From contig JBLXDM010000013.1 of the NCBI GenBank assembly GCA_048264125.1, positions 8,078 through 72,077 of the forward strand: a DNA stretch of 64,000 nucleotides. Reading direction: 5' to 3'. Of the stretch, positions 17,872 through 24,046 are shown one piece after another. The stretch comes from M1-B18 sp048264125 (lineage in GTDB: Bacteria; Bacillota; Clostridia; Peptostreptococcales; Natronincolaceae). Both the position numbers and the translations under genes were made by a program. A model generated the notes under the pieces. That model searched no databases, was not told the DNA's origin, and was given only the letters and a program-made list of their open reading frames with translations. Within the stretch, counting starts at the first letter, position 1, and each line of letters opens with the position of its first letter.

Positions 17872-18843
17872 ATGAAGGATCCGATAATAAATGATATATT
17901 GAAGGGCTATGAATCTAAAAGACTTAAGGCGAAGAAAATGAAGGAAAAGAGAATTGCCGAAATATATATAAAGCTGCCTAGAGTAAAGGAAATAGATGAG
18001 GAAATAACAAGAGCTGGGCTATCCATCTCTAAGTCTATCCTCACGGGTGCCTCCAACAGAGAGGAGCTTTTAAACCGGCTTAAAACAAATCTGGATAAGC
18101 TTAGACAGGAAAAGGCTATTCTTTTGACGGAAAATAATATTCCCCTGCAATATCTGGAGGAGGAGTACGAATGCAGCAGATGCAAGGATACTGGCTTTAG
18201 CGGCAGCGGTACGAAATGCAGCTGCTTTAAGCAGCAGCTTATCAACTATGCCTACTCTATGTCAAATTTAAGGGATGTACTTAAGAAGGAAAATTTTCAG
18301 ACCTTTGACATCAATTTATTTTCTACTGAATCTCAGGATGACTCTCAGGTCAGCCAGAGGGAAAACATGCTGGAGGTTTTAAATGTATGTGAGGGCTTTG
18401 TATTTAACTTCGAAAAAAACAATGGAGAAAATCTACTTTTTTATGGCCCTACCGGCCTAGGTAAAACCTTTTTGACCAACTGTATAGCCAAATCCCTACT
18501 GGATAGGGGTAAAATTGTAATTTACCAGACAGCCTTCAAAATCTTTGAAATTATAGAGGATGTTCATTTTCACAACCAAGGGGAGCGGGAAAAATATCAG
18601 CTGTTGTTTAATGCTGACCTGCTGATCATCGATGACCTAGGTACGGAGTTCAGCAATGGCTTTACCAATAGTGAGCTTTTTAATATAATAAACAGTCGTC
18701 TGCTGTCAAATAAAAAGACCATCATATCAACAAATCTCCCTCCAAAGGGTATCATTGAACGATATGACGACAGAATTTTTTCAAGACTCATTTCTAAATA
18801 TACTGTGTTGAAGTTCTTTGGAAAGGATTTAAGATGGCAATAG
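17872..18843 (+). CDS. DnaC/DnaI-like helicase loader ATPase
   Basis: The 323-residue AAA+ protein has a coiled N-terminal region, a zinc-binding cluster (ECSRCKDTGF then CSCF, about residues 101-120), Walker A GPTGLGKT, Walker B LLIIDDLG and an arginine-rich C-terminus. It is the DnaI/DnaC-type loader expected to place DnaB (encoded at 22207-23550) on origin DNA. The GGAGGG site is seven to eight bases before the ATG. It follows dnaD and ends at a bidirectional terminator. Confidence 0.92.
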   Translation: MKDPIINDILKGYESKRLKAKKMKEKRIAEIYIKLPRVKEIDEEITRAGLSISKSILTGASNREELLNRLKTNLDKLRQEKAILLTENNIPLQYLEEEYECSRCKDTGFSGSGTKCSCFKQQLINYAYSMSNLRDVLKKENFQTFDINLFSTESQDDSQVSQRENMLEVLNVCEGFVFNFEKNNGENLLFYGPTGLGKTFLTNCIAKSLLDRGKIVIYQTAFKIFEIIEDVHFHNQGEREKYQLLFNADLLIIDDLGTEFSNGFTNSELFNIINSRLLSNKKTIISTNLPPKGIIERYDDRIFSRLISKYTVLKFFGKDLRWQ

Positions 18844-18855
18844 GAGCATAAAAAA

Positions 18856-18880
18856 AACTACTCAAATGAGTAGTTTTTTT
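18856..18880. terminator. Bidirectional terminator between the helicase-loader and tRNA genes
   Basis: AACTACTC and GAGTAGTT pair around AAAT with runs of A before and T after, so it works on both strands: for the dnaD operon on plus and for the tRNA pair on minus. Confidence 0.85.
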
Positions 18881-18889
18881 ATTATGTAT

Positions 18890-18964
18890 TGGTGACCCCT
18901 AGGGGAATCGAACCCCTGTTACCGCCGTGAAAGGGCGGTGTCTTGACCGCTTGACCAAGGGGCC
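18890..18964 (-). tRNA. tRNA-Glu (anticodon TTC)
   Basis: The minus strand folds into a cloverleaf: acceptor GGCCCCT with AGGGGTC, anticodon stem CCGCC/GGCGG with loop CTTTCAC, T loop TTCGAAT, and an encoded CCA end. The anticodon TTC reads Glu codons. It is 50 bases downstream of tRNA-Lys and shares its promoter. Confidence 0.97.
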
Positions 18965-19014
18965 AAGAATTCAGCAATCCTCGTTTCCATCAACAAAAAT
19001 CACTGAATATAAAA

Positions 19015-19090
19015 TGGTGACTCATCCGCGACTCGAACGCGGGACACCCTGATTAAAAGTCAGGTGCTCTACCGACTGAGCTAATGAATC
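19015..19090 (-). tRNA. tRNA-Lys (anticodon TTT)
   Basis: The minus strand gives a full cloverleaf: acceptor GATTCAT with ATGAGTC, anticodon stem CCTGA/TCAGG with loop CTTTTAA, T arm CCGCG/CGCGG with TTCGAGT, and an encoded CCA. The anticodon TTT reads Lys codons. Confidence 0.97.
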
Positions 19091-19112
19091 AAGCTTTTGC
19101 CCACAGTTATAT

Positions 19113-19141
19113 ATATTATAAGAAAACGATTAGTAAGTCAA
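19113..19141 (-). promoter_or_regulatory. Sigma-A promoter of the tRNA-Lys/tRNA-Glu unit
   Basis: On the minus strand TTGACT and TAATAT are separated by exactly 17 bases, about 23 bases upstream of the tRNA-Lys 5' end. Confidence 0.75.
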
Positions 19142-19153
19142 TAGAAAATGTCG

Positions 19154-19210
19154 AAAAAAATCAAATAAAAAGAACCCCTGTCAATAGCCCAAAAGACCTG
19201 AAGGGGTTCT
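19154..19210 (-). terminator. purA terminator
   Basis: AGAACCCCT and AGGGGTTCT pair on the minus strand and are followed by TTTTTATTTGATTTTTTT. Confidence 0.75.
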
Positions 19211-19224
19211 GCATATTTTATTTA

Positions 19225-20508
19225 TTAAAACATCTTACTTCTGATGATGGTCTGACTGCGCTTAGGCCCTACTGATACAATGCTTACCGGTAGTCCTGTA
19301 TACTCCTCTATTGCCTCTATATACCTTTTAGTGTTTTCTGGAAGCTCCTCAAAGCTTTTGGCCTGTGTGATATCCTCATGCCAGCCGTCCAATTCCTTAT
19401 AGATTGGCTTACACTGTGAAAGCACCTTCAAGCTGGAGGGGAAATTCTGTAGAATTTCACCATTATACTCGTAGCCTATACACATTTTAATCTTATCAAA
19501 GCCGCTTAATACGTCCAGCAGCATCAGAGATATTGAGGTTAAGCCATTGATTCTGGAGGTGTATCTTACCATAACCCCGTCAAACCAGCCGCAGCGTCTT
19601 GGCCTACCGGTGGTGGTGCCGAACTCATTTCCCTTTTTTCTGATTAAATCACCAGTCTCATTGTCTTCTTCAGTTGGAAAGGGTCCTCTTCCTACTCTGG
19701 TTGTATAGGCCTTAACAATTCCTATAATTTCATCCAGCATGTTTGGTCCTACTCCTGACCCAATACAAAAGCCTCCGGAGGTAGGATGTGATGAGGTGAC
19801 ATAAGGATAGGTTCCAAGGTCGATGTCCAGCAATGTACCCTGTGCTCCCTCGAATAGCACCTTCTTATTATCCTTTAAGGCTTCATATACCAATACAGTT
19901 GTATCAGTTACATATTTCCTTAATATATCGGCATATTTACAATAGGCATCATATATCTCATCGGGATTAAAGCCCTCACCGCCATATATCTTTTCAATAA
20001 TTTGATTTTTTCTTTCTACCTGAGGATAGAGTCTGCTTTTGAACTCTTCCTTATCCAGCATTTCTCCTAAACGGATTCCTGACCGCTCTATTTTATCCAT
20101 ATAGCATGGACCTATACCCTTTTTGGTGGTTCCTATTTGGTCTTCACCACGAGCATCCTCCTGCAGGGCATCCAGCCTTTTATGATATGGGAAGATAACA
20201 TGTACTCTTTCATCGATTTTTACCGATGAAGTATCAATTCCTTGATCCTCCAATACCTTTATTTCCTTTAAGAAGCCCTCAGGGTCAAAGACAACCCCAT
20301 TGCCTATTATGTTTAGCTTGTCACTATAAAGCACCCCTGACGGCAAAAGATGAAAGGCATACTTTTTATCCTCTACGATAACGGTATGTCCTGCATTATT
20401 CCCACCCTGCGCCCTTACAACAACGTTTGCCCTACCGGCTAAGTAATCTATAATTTTTCCTTTACCTTCGTCACCCCATTGGGCTCCAACTATAACTATT
20501 GATGGCAT
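19225..20508 (-). CDS. purA: Adenylosuccinate synthetase
   Basis: PurA joins IMP and aspartate using GTP, the first step from IMP to AMP. The 427-residue protein has the N-terminal signature GAQWGDEGKGK, the QGGNNAGHT motif and TTTGRPRRCGW near residue 300. The ATG at 20508 is chosen because GGGGTGG lies upstream and the protein then begins MPSIVIVGAQ; the longer reading starts at a TTG. A good promoter and a PurR-type operator lie upstream, so purine control is likely. It is a single-gene unit ending in a clear terminator. Confidence 0.97.
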   Translation of the reverse strand: MPSIVIVGAQWGDEGKGKIIDYLAGRANVVVRAQGGNNAGHTVIVEDKKYAFHLLPSGVLYSDKLNIIGNGVVFDPEGFLKEIKVLEDQGIDTSSVKIDERVHVIFPYHKRLDALQEDARGEDQIGTTKKGIGPCYMDKIERSGIRLGEMLDKEEFKSRLYPQVERKNQIIEKIYGGEGFNPDEIYDAYCKYADILRKYVTDTTVLVYEALKDNKKVLFEGAQGTLLDIDLGTYPYVTSSHPTSGGFCIGSGVGPNMLDEIIGIVKAYTTRVGRGPFPTEEDNETGDLIRKKGNEFGTTTGRPRRCGWFDGVMVRYTSRINGLTSISLMLLDVLSGFDKIKMCIGYEYNGEILQNFPSSLKVLSQCKPIYKELDGWHEDITQAKSFEELPENTKRYIEAIEEYTGLPVSIVSVGPKRSQTIIRSKMF

Positions 20509-20560
20509 ATTTCCACCCCTTATCAACTAATGTTTGACATATAGCGAACGCTACTTCATA

Positions 20561-20589
20561 ATATTATCATAATCAACCTATATGGTCAA
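20561..20589 (-). promoter_or_regulatory. purA promoter
   Basis: On the minus strand TTGACC and TAATAT are separated by 17 bases, about 50 bases before the purA start. The -35 element lies next to the proximal PurR-type half-site. Confidence 0.65.
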
Positions 20590-20592
20590 TGT

Positions 20593-20636
20593 ATAGTCGA
20601 ATATTTATGAGCCTTTGTTTAAAATCATTCGACTAT
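20593..20636 (-). promoter_or_regulatory. Probable PurR operator (paired PurBoxes)
   Basis: ATAGTCGAAT (20593-20602) and ATTCGACTAT (20627-20636) are a perfect 10-base inverted repeat with 24 bases between. The CGAA and TTCG cores are 26 bases apart, which fits the known Bacillus PurR layout of two facing CGAA boxes with a 16-17 base gap. It is immediately upstream of the purA -35 element. The match to PurR is from memory of the consensus; no purR gene is in the window. Confidence 0.6.
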
Positions 20637-20740
20637 TTACGCTGGTGCTTTTTATTAGCTCTAGGTTAGTATACCCTAAAAAGCAATTTCACAAAGCATG
20701 CAGAATTACTATTCATAGGAATTAAAAACGCACTTCCTAT

Positions 20741-20780
20741 TAAATAAAAATAAGGGCTAAATCCTAAGATTTAACCCCTT
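20741..20780 (-). terminator. Terminator of the Cys-type DUF1858 gene
   Basis: AAGGGGTTAAATC, a short loop, GATTTAGCCCTT and ATTTTTATTT on the minus strand form a stem of about 12 bases with a T-rich tail. Confidence 0.75.
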
Positions 20781-20784
20781 TTTG

Positions 20785-20994
20785 TTATTCTCCCTTTGTT
20801 TCGAAATACTTATTTAAATCAGCAACCAGTAGCTCCACATCAATTCCATGTACTCTGCTGGCATCCATCAGGCTTTCCATCGTAGCACCTGGGCAACCAA
20901 GACAATGCATACCATATTTCATGAAGATCGGTGCTGTTTCTCGATCTAACTTAAGTACTTCCATTATAGTCATATTTTCATTAACCTTTGACAT
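20785..20994 (-). CDS. DUF1858 small redox-disulfide protein (Cys form)
   Basis: This 69-residue protein belongs to the DUF1858 family, described as a redox-disulfide domain sometimes linked to hybrid-cluster proteins. It contains HCLGCPGATMES with Cys31 and Cys34 forming CxxC. The start ATG has an AAGGAGG site. It has its own terminator. It is the close paralog of the next gene upstream (21183-21389), where Cys34 is replaced by an in-frame TGA. The physiological partner is unknown. Confidence 0.88.
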   Translation of the reverse strand: MSKVNENMTIMEVLKLDRETAPIFMKYGMHCLGCPGATMESLMDASRVHGIDVELLVADLNKYFETKGE

Positions 20995-21138
20995 TATTAA
21001 ATCCTCCTTATAAATTATATCTTTGTATACATCTTACCACTTATTATGAAGGATTACAATAATTATGCAGAGTATAAGAGATCATTAGAAATCAAATCTT
21101 ATGATAGAAGCGCTTTAAAGAAGCCAGCCTATTAAAGA

Positions 21139-21176
21139 CTATGGAAGGCTTAATTTCGGTAATAAGCCCTCCATAG
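21139..21176 (-). terminator. Hairpin downstream of the TGA-containing DUF1858 gene
   Basis: CTATGGAGGGCTTA and TAAGCCTTCCATAG pair over 14 positions with one mismatch, seven bases after the stop at 21183. The tail (TCTTTAAT) is only moderately T-rich. Confidence 0.55.
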
Positions 21177-21182
21177 CTCCTC

Positions 21183-21389
21183 CTATTGCTTGTGCTGCAA
21201 ATGATTATTTAAATCCTCCACTAAATTATCAACTTTAATACCGTGAACCCTTCCAGCATCTCCGATGCTTTCCATTGTGGCACCGGGTCAGCCTAGGCAA
21301 TGCAAACCATATTTCATAAATATTGACGCCGTTTCACGGTCCAGTCTTAAAACATCCATTATAGTCATGTCTTCAGTAATTCTAGTCAT
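21183..21389 (-). CDS. Probable selenoprotein: DUF1858 protein with Sec (TGA) in a CxxU motif
   Basis: Reading from the ATG at 21389 (GGAGGAATAAC just upstream), the frame gives HCLG, then TGA at codon 34 (21288-21290), then PGATMESIGDAGRVHG and so on to a TAG at 21183. The total is 68 residues against 69 in the Cys paralog. The TGA sits exactly at the second Cys of CxxC, and the sequence after it stays conserved and open. A perfect hairpin at 21256-21268 lies where a bacterial SECIS should be. The best reading is a selenocysteine CxxU redox motif. A recent nonsense mutation is the alternative. The selenium machinery genes are not in the window. Confidence 0.8.
21256..21268 (-). promoter_or_regulatory. 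Candidate bacterial SECIS hairpin
   Basis: In the mRNA, GCAUC-GGA-GAUGC is a perfect 5-bp stem whose apical loop starts with GG. The loop G residues are 25-26 bases after the UGA, within the 16-37 base range known for bacterial SECIS elements. The Cys paralog lacks this hairpin. An alternative stem CCGGUGC/GCAUCGG closer to the UGA is also possible. Confidence 0.6.
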
Positions 21390-21465
21390 GTTATTCCTCC
21401 TTAAATTAAGATATATCATTAATATCTCCAGATTAGGAGGAAATAAACTGCTGAATTTATGCCAG

Positions 21466-21520
21466 TTATCCACACAGACCACAGAACTATGCACAGGTGT
21501 TCGGTGGATAATGTGGATAG
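21466..21520. promoter_or_regulatory. Cluster of DnaA-box-like sites outside oriC
   Basis: TTATCCACA (21466-21474, perfect) is followed by GGTGGATAA (21503-21511) and TGTGGATAG (21512-21520), each one mismatch from TGTGGATAA. CTATGCACA lies between them. The group spans 55 bases and overlaps the 3' end of the acetyltransferase gene, about 31 kb from oriC. DnaA binding here is inference. Confidence 0.5.
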
Positions 21521-22113
21521 TTTTCTATATTTTTCAAATACATCTCCTTAGTTATATACATGTGTATAAATCTGCACTTCAATATTTTATTTTCCACATG
21601 AAAATATTTCCTGTATTCCTGCAGTGCATCATCCTGAAAAATTGGCAAATTTGGGTCCTCAAATTCGTCGTAATGTATTCCATCTACTGCAAATCCACAA
21701 TTCTGATAGCATTTTTGCGCCCTTACATTAAATTCTGCAACCCTTAAAATCAGCTTCTTCATATTCATTACATCAAAATAATACCTTATAAAGCTCTTTA
21801 GACTGTCGGTACCATATCCACAGCTTAAATAGTTTGGATCGAAAACTATCCCCAGCTCGCTTATTTTTCTTACCCATTTTATATTTCTCAGAGAAATATA
21901 TCCCACCAGCCGATTATGGTGATTGTATACAACAAAGCACTTTCTTGTGAAGGATTGGGTTTTTCTTGAATACCAGTAGTCCTTTTGCTTTTTGTTCATT
22001 TTTGGCATAGTATAGCTAAAAAATATAGGATCAGAATGCCGCCCCCAAAGCTGCATTTCCTCCACATGCTTGCGTTCAATTTTTTTTATATAAGTTTTTC
22101 TCCCCCATACCAT
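21487..22113 (-). CDS. GNAT-family N-acetyltransferase
   Basis: A 208-residue GNAT-type acetyltransferase related to the RimJ/RimL group. The acetyl-CoA binding region is seen as GIVFDPNYLSCGYGTDSLKSF (residues about 110-130), followed by LRVAEFNVRAQKCYQNCGF. The ATG at 22113 has GGAGGG ten bases upstream, whereas the ATG at 22182 has no visible site. It follows dnaB by 93 bases on the same strand, so read-through from the gdpP-rplI-dnaB unit is possible. Its last codons contain DnaA-box-like sequences. The substrate is unknown. Confidence 0.85.
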   Translation of the reverse strand: MVWGRKTYIKKIERKHVEEMQLWGRHSDPIFFSYTMPKMNKKQKDYWYSRKTQSFTRKCFVVYNHHNRLVGYISLRNIKWVRKISELGIVFDPNYLSCGYGTDSLKSFIRYYFDVMNMKKLILRVAEFNVRAQKCYQNCGFAVDGIHYDEFEDPNLPIFQDDALQEYRKYFHVENKILKCRFIHMYITKEMYLKNIENYPHYPPNTCA

Positions 22114-22206
22114 AAACGCTTTACCCTCCGTCTTACCATCCCCGATTATATTTATTATAGCTCTTAGGGCTATAATATGCATTAGTCTTCATATGGTTAT
22201 ACGTAT

Positions 22207-23550
22207 TTAGGATTCCCTGAATTTCTCATAATCTAAAAACTTTTGGAATTGACCCAGCCAAACCAGCTCCACTGCGCCGGTTTCACCATGCCTGTGCTTT
22301 GCAATTATAACCTCCGCCAGATTTTTCTTATCGCTGTCGGCGTGGTAATATTCATCTCTATACAAAAACATTACAAGGTCGGCATCCTGCTCTATTGCAC
22401 CCGACTCCCTCAGGTCAGAAAGAATCGGCCTGTGATCTGCCCTTAGCTCCGGTGCCCGGGAAAGCTGTGACAGTGCTATGATAGGACAGTCCAGCTCCTT
22501 TGCCATTATCTTCAGATTTCTGGAAATTGCAGAAATTTCCTGCTGTCGGTTTTCTGTTCTCCTGTCCCCCTGCATAAGCTGGAGGTAGTCAATAAGCACA
22601 AGATCGATCCCCTTTTCCATCTTTAATCGGCGACATTTAGAACGCATTTCTAATACGGATATTCCAGGGGTATCATCAAAATAAATCCTTGATTGGGAAA
22701 GGGGTATCATAGCTTGGGCTATTTTTCCCCACTCCTCCTCATTCAGGCTACCCTCCTGAATCTTCTTTAAATCCACCATAGACTCTGATGACAGCATTCT
22801 TAGCATCAGCTGCTCCTTAGACATCTCCAAACTAAAAAGCGCAACAGAGGCCCCTGCCTTCAGCGCCGCATTTTGTGCCAAATTCAATGAAAATGCCGAC
22901 TTGCCCATTGCTGGTCTTGCCGCCACCAATATCAGGTCCGTTTTATGCAATCCACTAAGCTTTCTGTCAAGATCCACAAAACCTGTTGTCATTCCCGTAA
23001 TACCGCTCTTATTCTCATATAGCCGCTCTATCTGGTCAAAGGTATCCGATAGGACCTCCTGTATCGGCGTAAATCCCTCCCTAGAACGGTTTTGAGAAAG
23101 ATCATATATGCTTTTCTGTGCCTGCTCTATAATATCGCCTACGGGTACATCTGCTGTATAGCCTAGGTTTATAATCTCCTCGGAGGATCTAATTAAATTC
23201 CTTAGAGTGGATTTTCTCTCTACTATATCGGCATAATGCTTCACATTTGAAGCCATAGGAACACCGGAGCCTAGGCTTATTAAATAGGGTATCCCTCCTA
23301 TGGCCTCTAGGGTGCCTCTGGCCTTAAGCTCCTCTGTTAAGGTTATTAAATCCACCGGTTCATTTTTTGAAAACAGACTAAATATTGATTCAAAAATTTC
23401 CTTATGGGCCTCCTTATAGAAATCCTCCGGCTTAAGGATTTCCAAAGCGATCATTATAGCCTCTCTATCCAGAAGCATAGATCCAAGAACCGATTGCTCT
23501 GCTTCAATATTTTGAGGAGGCACCTTGCTAAATAAATTCATCCCATCCAT
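22207..23550 (-). CDS. dnaB: Replicative DNA helicase
   Basis: The 447-residue DnaB hexameric helicase (called DnaC in Bacillus) has an N-terminal primase-interaction domain beginning VPPQNIEAEQSVLG and a RecA-like C-domain with Walker A ARPAMGKSAF and the DLRESGAIEQDAD signature. No intein is present. It follows rplI, the order seen in many Firmicutes. The GGAGGG site is seven bases before the ATG, just after a strong intergenic hairpin. Confidence 0.97.
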   Translation of the reverse strand: MDGMNLFSKVPPQNIEAEQSVLGSMLLDREAIMIALEILKPEDFYKEAHKEIFESIFSLFSKNEPVDLITLTEELKARGTLEAIGGIPYLISLGSGVPMASNVKHYADIVERKSTLRNLIRSSEEIINLGYTADVPVGDIIEQAQKSIYDLSQNRSREGFTPIQEVLSDTFDQIERLYENKSGITGMTTGFVDLDRKLSGLHKTDLILVAARPAMGKSAFSLNLAQNAALKAGASVALFSLEMSKEQLMLRMLSSESMVDLKKIQEGSLNEEEWGKIAQAMIPLSQSRIYFDDTPGISVLEMRSKCRRLKMEKGIDLVLIDYLQLMQGDRRTENRQQEISAISRNLKIMAKELDCPIIALSQLSRAPELRADHRPILSDLRESGAIEQDADLVMFLYRDEYYHADSDKKNLAEVIIAKHRHGETGAVELVWLGQFQKFLDYEKFRES

Positions 23551-23568
23551 AAGAACCCTCCTAAAGGA

Positions 23569-23593
23569 AGGGTTGGAGCATCACTCCAACCCT
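23569..23593 (-). other. Intercistronic hairpin between rplI and dnaB
   Basis: AGGGTTGGAG and CTCCAACCCT form a perfect 10-base stem with a five-base loop, in the 49-base gap. There is no T-tract, so it is more likely an mRNA processing or stability element or attenuator than a full terminator. The dnaB ribosome-binding site follows closely. Confidence 0.6.
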
Positions 23594-23599
23594 AACAAG

Positions 23600-24046
23600 C
23601 TATTCTTCAACAACACTTACCTTAAGCTTAGCGACAACCCCGGGATAAATCTTTACATCTATCGTTCTTGTGCCCATTTCCTTGATAGAGTCCGGTAGTA
23701 CAATCTTTCTTTTGTCCAGCTGAATTTTATGCTGCTTCTCAAAGGCCTCTGCTATCTCCTTTGAAGTAACGGAGCCAAATAATCTTCCACCCTCACCGGC
23801 CTTTGTTTTAATTATTACTGTTAATTCACTTATTTTTTCAGCCAATGCCTTTGCGTCGCCTAGCTCTCTATCCTTTTTATTTTGTTGAGCCTGTTTTTGC
23901 TCACCAAGGGTCTTCATATTTCCTGTGGTAGCCTCCACCGCCAGGTTCTTAGGGAATAGAAAGTTACGTGCATAGCCGTCACTGGCATTAACCACGTCGC
24001 CCTTCTTTCCTTGTCCTTTAACATCCTGCAATAAAATTACCTTCAT
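23600..24046 (-). CDS. rplI: 50S ribosomal protein bL9
   Basis: A 148-residue L9 protein of the large subunit. The N-terminal rRNA-binding domain carries the signature around GKKGDVVNASDGYARNFL, followed by the long connecting helix and the C-terminal domain (AGEGGRLFGSVTSKEI). The start ATG overlaps the gdpP stop by four bases (ATGA), showing translational coupling. Confidence 0.97.
   Translation of the reverse strand: MKVILLQDVKGQGKKGDVVNASDGYARNFLFPKNLAVEATTGNMKTLGEQKQAQQNKKDRELGDAKALAEKISELTVIIKTKAGEGGRLFGSVTSKEIAEAFEKQHKIQLDKRKIVLPDSIKEMGTRTIDVKIYPGVVAKLKVSVVEE

Noticed and set aside
19084..19275. Plus-strand 63-residue open frame after tRNA-Lys
   Set aside because: It overlaps the tRNA promoter and the purA terminator and has no ribosome-binding site.
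21183..21290. Calling the DUF1858 copy at 21183-21389 a pseudogene because of the TGA
   Set aside because: The TGA is exactly at a redox Cys position, the frame after it is conserved to the normal length, and a SECIS-like hairpin is present. Decay would not be expected to leave all three.
21265..21747. Plus-strand 160-residue open frame across the DUF1858 and acetyltransferase genes
   Set aside because: It is antisense to two supported genes and shows no family resemblance.
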